DNA from: Ectobius pallidus
Lineage: Eukaryota > Arthropoda > Insecta > Blattodea > Ectobiidae
Reading direction: 5' to 3'
Length of the DNA: 64,000 nucleotides
Assembly: GCA_964059195.1 (NCBI GenBank)
Contig: CAXKWD010000006.1
Span: 133,926,539 to 133,990,538 of the forward strand
Below are positions 21,843 to 34,711 of the stretch, in pieces. Both the position numbers and the translations under genes were made by a program. Each line of letters begins with the position of its first letter. Positions within the stretch are counted from its first letter, which is position 1. Under the pieces are notes generated by a model, which searched no databases, was not told the DNA's origin, and saw only the letters and a program-made list of their open reading frames with translations.

Positions 21843-24476
21843 AAAGAACAGAATTAACAGGATACGATCCTAATGTTATATGATCCTAATGTTAAACTTT
21901 TTTTTATTTTTATTTGTGGACAGGAGAAGTCACAATCATCATCTTAGCACTTTGTCCACGTCTGGTCCATTGCACCGCCCTTACATATACCGTATATTAA
22001 ATTTGAACGTTTCTCTAATGCAAAATAATTACAAGAAATCGAATCTATCGATGTTGAAAGCATGGCCTAAAAATATTTCTGTATTAAATTTAATACCCAA
22101 ATCAAAGTTAAAAATTTTGATGTTAACAGGGGTACGTCCATTCAATGAAATGGTTGAAGACAACTGCACGCAAATAGAAATGTAAGAGATGTAATAATAA
22201 GTCGCAACCTCAACATTATCCACAATGTGTGGTTCATAAACACCTTCGTCCTGCCAAATATGTTGTTCTGCCGGTCACGGAAAAATATGTCCAAAAGATG
22301 GAATTAACTATCAGTTACTATATTCCGAGAGGATATATGTTTAGTCAAAAACAGCAAATAACACAGTCACTAGGCAAATTTGGACTAAGCTTATATTCTA
22401 TTGAACCTACCCTGCTGTTGATACTTCCATTTTTGATGTAGGCCTACTTTATAATTTATCTGAATTACTTTCATTTAAGTTATCTCTCTCTGTTATACTT
22501 TTACTTTCTCTTTTCTTGTTCCCTGTTTTCTCCTGTTATATCTTCCATTTTTACTTCTCATTTTCTATTTTTCTTCCTTTTTCTATTTTTGTAATTTTCA
22601 TTTTTTCCTAATGCCTTTCCTTATGCATTTTCTCTTCTAGTTTTTCTTTTTATTATTCTAATCTCCCCCTCGCTTCCTCTAATTTCCTCCAACAAAGCTT
22701 ACTATGGCATTTCTAAACGTGATAAGCAATGCCAGTTCTAAATTATTACCCTATGTTTGCATATGAGCATGCCGTAGGGGAGTCGGGTACACGCTCTGCC
22801 TTTCATAGCCTTTAGCTTCACAACACATCGTCGCAAGTTGAACGAGCATTTAGCCCCATTCATGGTGTTAAATTGCAAACAGTTGGAATTGCACATGTTT
22901 TGCTCACAGCTATATCATTTGTGCAAGGCTGTGGCCCGTGAAATCTTCGTTATAATTAAGCATAATATAGTGCACGCCATTCACAAAGGCATATCCACTA
23001 AGAGGACAATACTCTCTGGTGAACTGCAGATGCTGGTTATAATCCATGCATTCATTCATAATAAACCAGAATTAGTTAAGAAATTTTGAGCGAAATTACG
23101 TATTTTCGAAGTATTTTTTGATAAACCTGTTCAAGTTCTATAAATCAAAAGTTCATTGCTCCGTAGATCTCAAAGGAAAAATACTAAGCTTTATAGTTTA
23201 TACGCTTTATAATACTAAACTACTAGTAATAACTACTAAAACTAAAATTATAGCTTTAAAATAAATTCTACACACTTTCATACTACTGAGAAGTCGAAAA
23301 AATTAAACATGAAGCAAGCAATGGAAACAACTAAGTTAAACAAGCTACGCTATATTCCAAAGAAGGAGAGTGTCTATCATCCAATTACTGCATCATCTAC
23401 CATCTTTCTAGACTTAATTGGTAGATGACAAGATTGGACAGCCTGCAAGCGTTTATTTCTATTTACATCCCTGCATTTGTCCAACTATTGTAGTTTAGAT
23501 CTATTAGTGAGTGAGGTGAAAATATCACACTCTGGGTGTCTGATCAGCATCGCACAAGAACCAAAAATTATATCAAGCACGAACTCTTATATTCCACTCA
23601 AGTATCCTTCGGAGATGTTACACGAAGCATGTCGACAACTTTCTCTCACTTTTCCCACCACCTTCCGTGAAGGAAATTTTGTTTTTCGGGATTTTATCTA
23701 ATATGGCTGTAACATTTTATTATCTTTTGTGCATTATCTGCATGTATTAGGTCCTAAAACTTCTATTTCGTCTAGTTTGTTAATTTTCTTTCTTAGGAAG
23801 ATATTTATCATATATAACCCCACGAAAGATTTATTAGGACTATTATTTCCATGAATAAAATATAACATGTTATTAAATAATAAGTACATTCTTCGCGTGT
23901 GTTGTTTGAAATCAAGTTAATATTGTGTGAGCTGTCAGATCACAGCATACTAAATAATGAACAAATTTAATTAATTACAGATTGTAGGAAATCGCTACCA
24001 ACACCAACATGAGAAAACAGTTAACCCCAAAATTAAGGTACCAGTAAGCCAAAATCTAAAAAGAATAAAAACACAGGAAGTGGGTTACACCGAATCAAAT
24101 TGTGTTTTTAATCAATTCACATTTCAATGGTTTCAATTTAAACAATAGTCTACTGTGTTTTTCTTCTGTGCTTTGGCAACAATACGGATAGGTGACCTAT
24201 TAATCACTGCATATCTTGACATATCCGGTAACAAGGTGACGTGTTATCCGATAAAACCAAGCAAATTCACGATAATCGATCACGATTAATCGATATCTGA
24301 ATTACTGTCAAACGTGGTTGGTCGTTAACAAATACGCGGCTTATGAATGGCGATAACATTCTTTAAGGCGATAACAGGTATGTTCCCGTGGCTTCGCCCG
24401 CGATTATTTACTCAACTACCAGATGCTTTATTTAAATAATTTATTTCATAGAAAAATAATTATTACGCTATATAAT
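21843..24476. other. Unassigned intergenic DNA
   Basis: A pyrimidine-rich tract lies at about 22480-22690. Open frames at 22838-23089 and 23477-23701 were inspected. Neither shows a family motif or splice context. One phrase, SSQVERAF, at about 22830 in another frame, weakly recalls hAT C-terminal domains but is too short to call. Confidence 0.35.
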
Positions 24477-24488
24477 ATATTAACACCT

Positions 24489-24633
24489 AAACTAAACTAA
24501 ACTAAACTAAACTAAACTCCGTGGCGCTACATCCCTTGAGGGACTTGGCCTACCACCCGACCGCTGCGTCATCTCCCGTAGGCAGATGGCAGGATTGGGG
24601 GGCATGTGGTCAGCATGCCGACACCCACGGCCG
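24489..24633 (-). mobile_element. SINE family A, 5'-truncated copy
   Basis: In minus orientation this is the 3' half of the SINE at 48859-49176: the ccacggccgtgggtgtcgg-like, gcatgctgaccac, catctgcc and cgccacggagt blocks, ending in a (TTTAG)n-type tail that reads AAACT repeats on the plus strand. A 12-bp target duplication atattaacacct flanks it (24477-24488, 24634-24645). The truncation and long duplication indicate target-primed reverse transcription by a LINE. Confidence 0.9.
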
Positions 24634-24649
24634 ATATTAACACCTAGGC

Positions 24650-25527
24650 TTACATAATTTTTACATAAATTGCATGAATTACATAATTTTATTCTTAATT
24701 ATTTTGTTTTTATGTAACAAATATAAACAATTAAACAAATACAACGGATCTTGTGCTTCCGTATGGACATAAAGATTCAAGTTAAACTATTAAAACCAAA
24801 ACTATTAGAACAGACCCATGAACCTTACCCATATCATGAATAAACAATTAAAACAACTGATAATTAAAAAACTAAAATCCCGGTTTCAACGAGCATTTCA
24901 CGAATAAATTGTCTTATGTATGTGTTCTGTGACAATTCCGGAAACATTATTTACTTATTCAGTCAGACGAATGAGTGAAATAGCTTTATACAATATCTGC
25001 TCGTATTCATGGATGAGAGTTTGTGCACAGACCAAGAGCCTTCTTTGTCTGTTCCACTTTTAAAGTCTATTTTTTTTCTGACGTCATGGGAATGCTGTAC
25101 TTAATGCAATATGTAAATATAGTTACTTCTCAAAAATAAAAAATAAAAAATAAATTTAAAAAAACATTAGTCTGCTGTATTTCAATCCTTAATTCCATAG
25201 AGACTCGCATATGTTAAACAAAGTAGTTTTTTTCCGGCGCTGCTCACTTCAAATGAAATATTGAAGGGTTTCAAAACTAAAATATATAGTAAAGTTTAAT
25301 TTTTCAAGCTGAAAACTAGTTGTTAATCTTGTATTTTACATGCTCGTTATTCACTTTTTCTAAAATTGTTATTAACAGATCTAAGATTTAGTAGAACTGT
25401 TATCATTATGAGTAATTTGCATAAGAAATAAATGTTCGTATCTATACTTCTTAGTTATTATTTTTTGTATTTATCTGAAAGTTCTATGAACTAAAAATGC
25501 CGAGATGCTGATTGAGACTCTGCTATA
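24650..25527. other. Unassigned intergenic DNA
   Basis: AT-rich, with A-rich low complexity around 25130-25165. No genes or repeat ends are recognised. Confidence 0.4.
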
Positions 25528-25535
25528 GCCTAGTA

Positions 25536-27625
25536 CAGGGGTCGGCAACCTGCGGCTCGCGAGCCACATGCGGCTCTTTGGATGTGAAGCTGCGGCTCTT
25601 TAGTTCCATACGCAAATATTAAAACAAAACAAAAAATCGTTCTGAATCGATTAACGAGGATTAGGCACCGATTCTCTCTCTCAGCCACTTGTACTCGGTT
25701 TTCACCGCACCCCTCCCCCGTGACACGCGTCGTCACTGTCGTCAGTCCGTCAGAAGCTCTCGAATGACGCCGTCGTCGGATGTTTCTATGTAGGTTTTAA
25801 TTCGCTTTCGACGCAAGACAATTTGGCGTCTTCACCAGTGCTTTGGCTATGACGTATAGTTTGTTGTTTCAAGTAAAAGAGTTAGAAGCGAATTATCTTC
25901 ACAAAGTTATGTATGTACATACCTAGGTATATACCCATACATAAAAGACACGGCACAAGTTGCCCTTTTTGTCAGGTATGTGTCTTCCCAAGGTCCAAAA
26001 GAAGAACTTCTACGATTGATACCGCTCTCGGGACAAACTAGAGGGGAAGATATAGCGAATGCCGTACAAAAATGCCTTGAAGACAATAAGATCGATTTAA
26101 ATAAAATCGTTTCAATAGCAACTGATGGAGCCAGATGTATGACAGGAAAAATAAAGGGGCAACAACGATTCTTCAGAGCAAGATAAACCACGAAATTCTT
26201 ACTTTTCACTGCATAATACACCAAGAAGCGCTTTGTGCCCAAACATTTCCGGCCGAAATAGTTGAGGTCATGAATTTGGTAATCAATATTGTTAACAGCA
26301 TCTTGTCAAAAGCACTCTACCATCGTCAGTTCAAAGAATTCTTAAACGAAATGGAGACTCAGTATTCCAACCTCCTTCTTCACAATAAAGTGCGATGGCT
26401 TTCCAAAGGTAAGGTGTTGAAACGTTTTGCTTTGTGCTTGAATGAAATAAATACATTCTTAAATGAAAAAGGCATTAATCACCCTGAATTAGAGAACGAC
26501 AAATGGTTGCAAAATTTTACTTTATGGTGGATATCACAGCGAAATTAAATGAGCTGAATCTAAAACTGCAAGGAAAGGGAAACCCAGCCTATGTTTTGGT
26601 AGAAGAATTGGTTTGTTTTGAAGAAAAATTAATTCTTTTTGCAGAAGATATTCAGAGCGGTAAATTACTTCATTTTTAATTTCTAAAGTAATATCGCGAT
26701 AAAACCAGTGCAACTGTTGACACGAATTACTTCAGCACATTTATAAAAAAAATTAAAGATGAATTTGGTGACAGATTTGAGCAATTCAAAACCAACAAAA
26801 CCACTCTAGCATTCATGGTAAATCCTCTCAATACAAATAGTAACGAAATCTACATTGAACCATTTGGAATTGATACTGGATCTCTAGAAATGCAATTGAT
26901 CGATTTAAAAAGTAAAGCTTTGTGGAGTGGAAAATTTACAGAGTTGAAAAGCAAGTTGGAAGAGTTGGAGGTCCAGAAATGTATGTACGTAACGCAACAA
27001 AAGTGGACAGCTTTAAAAGAAATGCCGCGAGTGGAGGCACTTATATTCGACGCATGGAATAATCTTCCAGATTGCTACAGTGAGATGAAGAAGTTGGCAT
27101 TTGGAGTGCTGACTGTCTTCGGATCGACATATTCGTGCGAGCAAGCGTTCTCTTGCATGAATATAATTAAAAGTAAACTAAGAAGCCAACTAACAAATGA
27201 AAATTTAGAGTCTTGTTTGAAACTTAAAACAACAAGTTATGAGCCAAATTTATCCAAACTTTCTAAAACTATGCAAAGCCAACGCTCCCATTGAATTTGT
27301 TTGCTCAATTGTTTGTTATTGAAGTACAAGTTAGTGTTGTAAGTAAATGTTTAATTGTTTTAATTTTTTACTTAAATAATAAGTAATTATCTAATAATGC
27401 AATATATATATATTATCTAATTTGTTGTGAAAAACAATACATATATATGAATAAATAGATATTTTTTCTTATGAATAAATAGATTAGTTTTTTTTTATCA
27501 AAAACTTTATTTATGCGAGTACTATTTATTGTTGGCAAGAAAAAAAATTGTGGCTCTTTAAAAACTTTGAAATTTTGTAAATTGTAATTTTTTACTCTTC
27601 CGACTCAAAAGGTTGCCGACCCCTG
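25536..27625 (+). mobile_element. hAT transposon with intact ends and degenerate transposase
   Basis: The 2090-bp element has perfect 15-bp inverted ends CAGGGGTCGGCAACC and a perfect 8-bp duplication gcctagta (25528-25535, 27626-27633). Subterminal GGCTC/GAGCC words (TGCGGCTCTTT) match Charlie-like hAT ends. The interior encodes a transposase fragment (25946-27294). The region between 25640 and 25940 lacks the zinc finger and first part of the catalytic domain, so this is an internally deleted copy. Intact ends suggest it could still have been mobilised in trans. Confidence 0.95.
25946..27294 (+). pseudogene. hAT transposase, N-terminally deleted and frameshifted
   Basis: The coding remnant starts abruptly at a DTAQVALFVRYV segment (about 25946). 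It continues through GEDIANAVQKCL and IVSIATDGARCMTGK (to about 26150) and shifts frame to FHCIIHQEALCAQ and LLLHNKVRWLSKGKVLKR (to about 26515). After another shift it runs to an in-frame stop near 26677, then resumes to a hAT C-terminal dimerisation domain with LAFGVLTVFGSTYSCEQAFS and SKLRSQLTNENLESCLKLK, ending at 27294. The TDGA and HCxxHQE motifs are typical of the GTF2IRD2/ZBED-related transposase group. The BED zinc finger and first catalytic acidic block are missing. The product cannot be functional. Confidence 0.9.
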
Positions 27626-27633
27626 GCCTAGTA

Positions 27634-28955
27634 GGATCAGGCATTAGGTTTCCACATCGGTGAATCTGATTGTAGGATTTGGGCAACTCGACATGTTTAT
27701 GACTCGTTCTAAGCTGCTGGCTTGACAGCCGAACATAATGTATTAATGTTAAAGTGTAATCAGTTATGTTTTCAGTCTCGGCGTGGGTCCGAACCAACTA
27801 ACCGGCTAACGGTGGCAAAACACCACAGTGGAAAGCAAAATTGATCGCATTGTACAATCTACCTGATTTGCAAGTTATCTTGCAAAATAAAACTTACGCC
27901 TAGAGGTTCACTTCCTCTATATAGGCCTAAGACAGATACAATAAAAGGCATAATAATAAGCAGATAATTGTGGCATGCCTTTGGCCACACCATCACCACA
28001 AAAGGATAAAAAGGTTTCTTTGTGAACAAGTGGATAGCCGACGACTTCAACTACTGTACAAACCGGAAGGTATCTGGTTTGATTCCCTATGAGGTAATTT
28101 TGATTTTGCGGTAGGCCTGAACTTTCTAATTGCATTCTGGACCTATCTATTCAGCCTCTATCGAGAATGAGTACCTGGGGTATAGGCCTTTACGGCCCGT
28201 GTATAGGGAACACTTTAATTAGAAAGCTTCTTTTATCCATTACATCTAAAGTAGGGATAAGGAAAGAAGAAGTCGGTAGGCCTAGCCTATACGATTTTGT
28301 TAAATAAAAGTAAAAGCATTTCATATTTATATGCATTTCATTCATTTAGAATGTAATATGCATAAGCAGCAATGCCCTTATTTATTAAAGTCATAAGTTT
28401 AAGGACTTTTCAGAAGGATGCAGTAAGGAAGGACCATAATAATACTAGGTGTTGGTCATGTGACGTAACATAAGTTTGAGTGATACGAGCTTGGAGGAAA
28501 TAAGTCGATGGTTTACTTGCTTCTCCTCTCACCATCTAATTTGAATAAATTCTCATTGCCGGAGGCTTTGGATTTTGCGAATAAAATGTAGATTCGTTTG
28601 GTTCACGAATTTTCGTTAAAAATCTACCGGTAACATAAGCTGCAACGATGTTTAAAAGAACGTATCATTATTATGCACAAGCAGTCTCTGCCTAATCGTT
28701 TGGTATTTTGACTTTATATACTACTCGTGCAAACATTGTGTCTTGTATAGACTTAGGGATGCCGTAAGTTCATGCTTCCTGATGGTTTAAATTCCATTTG
28801 TTATTGTACTGTACTTCTACTGGTAGAGCCTAAACCGGTCCCATAACCATAGGCAAAGAGACTGAATATGCCGATTAAGGAAGTATACTTTAGGCACACC
28901 CTTACAATTCTCCTGTCTCAACAAATTTTTTAAAATAATTTAAAATTAAACCTTA
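27634..28955. other. Unassigned intergenic DNA
   Basis: Around 28030-28120 a tggatagccgacg ... ggtttgattccc pair vaguely resembles Pol III A and B boxes, which may be a worn SINE head. No gene is recognised. Several short minus frames are incidental. Confidence 0.35.
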
Positions 28956-28959
28956 AAGC

Positions 28960-29240
28960 AGTCACTGAAGCAGTCACTGAAAGGGGAAAGTGCTGTGCCT
29001 ATTCTTCAACTATTACGGAATGGTTTCAGTGGGTGAAGTATGATAGATATAAAATGTACAATATGTTCTGTAGTGCACTTAAGAAGTTTGCGACAATTCC
29101 AGTGACCAGCTCTGCTTGTGGGAGAGTTTTTCTTCTTCTAAACTTACGCAGATTAAAACCAAATGAAGGGCAACCCAGAGAACAATGAAACACTGTTGAT
29201 TACACTGGTAAACAAAAATCAACTTTTTTTGTGTGACATG
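28960..29240 (+). pseudogene. Decayed hAT dimerisation-domain remnant
   Basis: Around 29070-29165 the plus strand can be read, across frame breaks, as LKKFATIPVTSSACGR followed by a LRRLKPN-like or TQIKTK-like tract. This resembles the hAT C-terminal pattern (IPVT-S-S-ER-FS-LK-IK). It is short, has stops and no recognisable ends, so it is an old fragment. Confidence 0.55.
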
Positions 29241-29414
29241 GATAAAACAAGGCGTACCTTATGTAAAATTTCACCAGAAAGCAGAAAATGACCTTGGATT
29301 TTCACTATTACCCACTTTTGTTTGCTACAAAGTGTTTTGTCTTATACTGAAATATATTATTTTCGGTATGTTCTTAATATTATATTTAATTCAAAATTTT
29401 ATTATAACATTTTT

Positions 29415-30686
29415 TTAGCAATATTTTGTCACTGCGGCATCTCGGATTGATGTCCAGCAGTAATCAGCAAGCAAACTAGGACTCCATTTGCCTTGGTATC
29501 GCTTTTCCATAGTTGCAACGTCCTGGTGGAATTGTTCCCCATGTTCGTCGCTTACGGCGCCCAAATTTTCAGGAATGAAATCAATGTGAGCATCCAGAAA
29601 GTGAAGTTTTAATGACATGTTACATCCTATTTCGCTCTAGGCACTAAGTAATTCAGTCACAAGGTCTTTGTAGTTTTCAGCTTTGATATATCCAAGAAAA
29701 TTGGTCACAACTGTTTTAAAAGCTTTCCATGTTCTTAGTTCAGCTTCATTCAGCATGTTGTCATTTTGCCATCTTTCATTACTTCTCGTACTTGCAGTCC
29801 CACAAATATGCCCTCTTTAATTTTTGCCTCACTAACTCTCGGAAATTTCTGTTTCAGATACAAGAACCCCCTTCCGTTCCGATCTAATGTTTTTAAGCTA
29901 AGTTTAGAAGAATCAATAAATAGGCGCAAATTGCTTGGTTCATGTTCCTGCCCCAATGCATCAAATAAGTTGTCAACATCCGTGCAGTATCCTATACCAA
30001 AATCCCTTCTTGAGCGAAATAATGTGTAAGTCCTTTTTGATGATTTCGAAAGTCAGTTATATGTACGTCACCTTCAAGGAGATTCATCCTTTTAATCTGG
30101 ATGCTAGGAGTTCTGACTGTGATTTTGCTAGTTTTAAATCTCGAACTAAATCATTCAGTTCAGCGTTTGAAATCAGATGTGGCTATGTTGAACATTTTGG
30201 TGCTTGAAAGTCTGGATCATTGTCGATTTCCTGTGCGAATTGCACAACATCAGGTGGATCACCTTTGTCCAAACTCCACGGTTCTGGTGGGTTTGGGATA
30301 GGAAGTTCTTCACTATGTTTGATGGGCCAGGCTGATGGTAAATTGGGATATTGCACAGCATCCTTGGACTTCAGTCTGATGCCCTGTATTTTAGTGAGGC
30401 AAAAGTAACAATCTGATGGACGGTCTTTTGGTTCATTCCACACCATTGGTACTGCAAATCCAATATTACGTTTTTGACCTTTCAATCAACCTGTTAACAT
30501 TGTTACACAAGTCTTGCAACATATGTGAGGGGCCCATGACTTATCTTGATCTCCTACTTTAACTCCGAAATAAAGTTCGTAAGCTCTTCGCACAAGTTGG
30601 GTGAAATTACGTTTTTGTGATTTAAAAGTTATTTCTTCACACTCATAACAAAAACTGTTAACATTATTTTCACACTGCCTAGGCAT
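29415..30686 (-). pseudogene. Degenerate copy of a widespread arthropod repeat-encoded protein family
   Basis: The reading begins at ATG 30686 with a cysteine-rich segment (CENNVNSFCYEC, HICCKTC). It meets an in-frame TGA at 30486-30488, at a position where I would expect tryptophan, then continues as AVPMVWNEPKDRPSDCYFC and IQYPN-like AVQYPNLPSAW. Downstream come LRLFIDSSKLSLK, KFPRVSEAKIKEGIFVG and MSLKLHFLDAHIDFIPENLG, then AVSDEHGEQFHQDV and KRYQGKWSPSLLADYCW to about 29415. Full-length relatives, as I remember them, have roughly 150 residues between the SSKLSLK and TLDRNG blocks that are missing here. The family is annotated only as uncharacterised and occurs in many copies in insects and cnidarians, which suggests a mobile origin. 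Frameshifts, a stop and a deletion make this copy dead. Confidence 0.8.
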
Positions 30687-30699
30687 TGTATTGACTTGT

Positions 30700-32580
30700 T
30701 AATTCACAGTCAATCACAGTACAATAATAAAAATAAACAAAGTATGTAGAACACACACACATTAGTAAAGACGACATAGGGAATGCAGTAACTTCATATG
30801 CGGGTAAATACCTACTAATGCACAATCTCATTTGGGTGCGTACTGCTTGCATTTGATATACTGGAATGAACTTGTCTTAACACACTGCTGATACATACAT
30901 TACAAGAAGTGGTACAATATGCATACAGTGACTCACTAAACTCTTGAAATGAGTGATGTTTTTTTTGTTATATTTAAAAAATAAACGCTTGTTACTAAAA
31001 ATCCGTGGGTGATAGGCAATTTCTGTTTTTAGATTTGTTATTAGGATGCCTCACTACATCGGAAACACCAAAAAATTTCCGTGTCACAAAATGTGTGTTT
31101 AACAGTGTTATTTATGTGGGACATGAAATTGCAACATCCATTGATTCCAGCGAAGCCATTGATGAATTTAAAACTATAGTCACTTTTGAGAGTCTCCTAC
31201 TGTTTATAATAAAGACTAAGAAAGAAGTATGTATTTTCCTTTTTTTTTCCAACTCTGCTCACTAAGTTTTATATCGGAACACCATAATGAATAGTTCTGG
31301 TTACGCCTATGAATCTGAACGGAATTTAACGACCTACCAGTTTTTTGCGCATTACTGCACTTATTTATTTCAGTTCTTTACTGATCCCTTATACTTCTTC
31401 CTCTTTCCTTTAGATTAAAATAGGACTAAGTATTTGAAATCTTATAAAGATACTATTTAAGAGAGAATTTTTACTTATTTCACGTAACTATATATTATCA
31501 TTTTTCAATTTTCACTTTTCTCTACCTCTTAGATAAGAATAATTTTTTCTTACCTTACTTTAGAAAGAAGGTTGACATATGATCGTTTCCTATTGTTCCC
31601 CCTTATTCTTGACTGTCACCGGCTTGATCAATGATATATTTAGAGAATCAGACAAAGCACAATAGTATATCTTCCAGTATACACCCTTTGTCTTCAGGCT
31701 TTCTGCAAAGTCAACAAAACTGAGAGATGTCCGTAGAATGAACAAGGCTTGATAAATTATGGCAAACTCCATTAACTGCTACGTCAGATTCTTTAGTGAC
31801 AGTGCAGAATTACACTGGAAATGGGCAGTAGACTAAGACAAGCTTTTCGGATTCTAAGTCTTGATAAAGATAGAGAGATTAAGTAGGAAATATTTATCAA
31901 ATAATATGTCGTAGGTGAACACACACACACACACACACACATACAGATATCTTGCATGAAAACTAGGGATGAAAATAATGGTAGTTCTCATTAATATTGT
32001 AGTCAGTTGATAATGTAGCCTACAGATGTATTCATTTTTATTATTGGAGCTTACCTTTATTTCCTTGTGAATTCTGGTTTCGACGGCATTCTTGTATTCA
32101 GAAAATGACCAGATAGTTTTACTGAAGTAATAAACTCTGGAAACATTCTCGTAAGTTTCTGAAACTCCTCGTTGTATTTATAATGGCCAACGGATTGCAC
32201 ATGAATAAGATATTCGTTGATAAATGTTAATCGTAGTTTACAAAATCCATTAACGTTGGCTGTAATATTGATATTGATATGGTTATTGATATTGTAATAG
32301 ATATTCTTTTTTTTATTTTTCATTTTATATTTATAGTTAGTTCAAATGCACAAAATACTCAAACTTACATAAGTTATGAACGCTTGTGCTTAGAATTAGT
32401 TCCAGGAGCAAATAGATACACAATTATGTGGAAAGAAATACGAAATTAAAAATATGTATACGAATGAAAAAATAAAACCTAAAACAAGATAGATAGAGAT
32501 AAGTTTACAGGTTATATACTAAATAGAATTATTATTATCATTATTATTATAAGTTATTATTACCTTAATGCTTAATCTAC
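30700..32580. other. Unassigned intergenic DNA with microsatellites
   Basis: Contains an (AC)n microsatellite at about 31919-31941 and AT-rich spacer. Open frames on both strands (for example 31005-31265, 32057-32323) match nothing known. Confidence 0.4.
31919..31941. repeat. (AC)n microsatellite
   Basis: About eleven AC dinucleotides in a row. Confidence 0.95.
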
Positions 32581-32584
32581 ACAT

Positions 32585-33043
32585 TATTCGAATCCGTTTA
32601 CAACAACAGCTATTCGTCACTGGAATTCACTGCCTAGCCATCTCAGGAGCTGCCAAACGACTTCACAGTTCAAGCGCCATTTAATAAATTTAGTATACAA
32701 TAACATTTAGGAATTGATGCTAATTAGTAATATATTTTAAGTTTTCATTATATTTTGTAATAATTAAGAATGTATTTGTTTAGACTTTCATCATTTTTTT
32801 ATTTCTTTAATTTTAGTCATTTGTATTACATATTCATATTATTCAACTACTTATGTTCTAATTTTTTCTTTGTATTTAATGTTCGTTTCTTGTATTCATG
32901 TATATCAGTTCTTTTTTTATTTATTATTAATCATTATTATTATTATCATTATGTATTTCATGTTTTTGCCCTGGCTGAGTGGTAGAGAAGGCCTTATGGC
33001 CTTAACTCCGCCAGGTTAAATAAATAAATAAATAAATAAATAA
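32585..33043 (+). mobile_element. LINE (CR1/Jockey-like) 3' fragment
   Basis: The first part reads, in one frame, AIRHWNSLPSHLRSCQTT followed by FKRHLINL. This is the conserved C-terminal tail of CR1/Jockey-type reverse transcriptase proteins (WNxLP, F-K--L). It ends with a 3' untranslated block containing aaggccttatggccttaac and an (AAAT)n tail at 33018-33043. The copy is strongly 5'-truncated. Confidence 0.8.
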
Positions 33044-33544
33044 TCTAGAAATTCTGTATGAGACTTAGTAATGGAACTGTACAGACGTGTCCCAAAATTA
33101 ATGCCATGTTTGGAGCCTGCAGTGGTATAATATTTTGGTCCTGATCAGGGTGGATTTTTATTAAATTCTGTTTTGTAATGTGTTGCTCCAGTTACAAACG
33201 TATTACAATTTTTGTGAAAGCATTTTAATGGAGATAATTTATAAATTTGTTCTACAGTCACAACATTTAATTCTGAAAAAAAAACTAATTGTGTTGGATA
33301 ATAGTTAAACGTATTATTATTAAAAATTTTCTAGCAGAATTAAGGGAGTCAGGATAAAGTAGCTATTCCTTCCCAGGGTATGATGCCATATTGCAAAATT
33401 TATCGAACAAGTGTACTAATGTTACCAGGTTGGCAGATTATAGATAAACAAACTTGTAAATTGTTTTCCTTAATTGCAAAATTAGAATAAGTATTCCTGT
33501 TTAGATGATAGCCTGCTTTTATCTGACCAAAAAAGTATGTATGT
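33044..33544. other. Unassigned DNA
   Basis: AT-rich spacer. Nothing is recognised. Confidence 0.35.
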
Positions 33545-33640
33545 GTTCCGAAGGTAATTCCTCTCCCAACAGGTCGCATTCTTGTAAGACCCGGGCGACG
33601 TGGGCCGCATAAACTCCCTAAGAGATTAAACTAGGAAAAA
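33545..33640 (+). mobile_element. SINE family B, 3' fragment
   Basis: Matches the 3' end of the SINE at 10738-11130: ctctcccaacaggtcgc, gacccgggcgacgtgggcc-like, then ccctaagagattaaactagg. Only the last 90-100 bp are present. Confidence 0.7.
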
Positions 33641-34711
33641 TAAAAATAAATTCTTGTACAGTCAATTGACAAATGCAGCTAATTACGTAAGCACTTGATA
33701 TAGATATTTTTACAACACTCATTAAGACAATTCTTCATGGAATGTAAGCAACTGACGTCATCAGTATATTTAATGAGGGCAGTGGGCTAAATAGATGTGG
33801 GTTGCTTATTATGGGTGCCAACTGAGCCATAGGCAGAGCATCTGGTTTTGTAGAACCTTTCATAATCTTGACAATAATTGCAAATTGTGATGATAATTAA
33901 TAATGGAGATACAACTGTTTCAGGAGGTACGGGGTTTTATAGCATTGATTGCTCAAACTATTACCCGCAGTCCAATTACACCTGATATTGTGTCTGGTTT
34001 GTAAAGCGCCTCTTGCGAATCGATACAAATACAAATACAAAGCTGCCTCTACTACGATGACGAAAATCAGTTCTAATTAAATTCTAGCAGTTTCAAAGCC
34101 AGGTAAATTCTATATTAGCTTATAACCACTTATGTAATCATAGTACGCAGTATAGAATAGATCTATGCCAATTAACTGAGATAGTTATAATCAGGTTTCC
34201 GAATTTCTGAGAACTGTGAATTTGTTTGTCATCAGAGAGCAAGCATTTCCAAATATATCCTACTAATAATCCTAATCATCAGTACATCAAGGTGATTATG
34301 CTCACTAAGTTAATTAATTTAAACCGTGGATATCTGACATGGGTGTAGATTTTATTAAGACATGAATTATACGATTTATATCAAAAGTGTTTATGGTTTA
34401 ATACACCATACATCCCTTTGTCATCAAAATCTCTTTGGTACATTCCCAGAACGCAATATCAATTGACATTATTTAGAGCATAGGTGAGCTACTGAGGGGA
34501 AACGTTTTAGTCCCCATCCCTTGCTCTGACGTAAGAAACCTGTTCTTCATGTTCAGTGTCACGTCGAAACTGCTTTATGCTGACGTCAAGGGCGACTGTA
34601 GTGGGAGAAATTCCCCTACCGCACAGTGACACGATGTGCCACAGAAGCGCACCCATGATTTAGAGCATTTCAATGGAAGTAGGCAGCAGTGATTTAATAA
34701 AATAATAAATT
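33641..34711. other. Unassigned DNA
   Basis: No recognised features. A GC-richer stretch at about 34560-34650 shows no family or exon signals. Confidence 0.35.

Noticed and set aside
22838..23089. 83-codon ORF as an hAT C-terminal domain
   Set aside because: Only a phrase of about eight residues in another frame resembles the family. There are no ends and no further homology.
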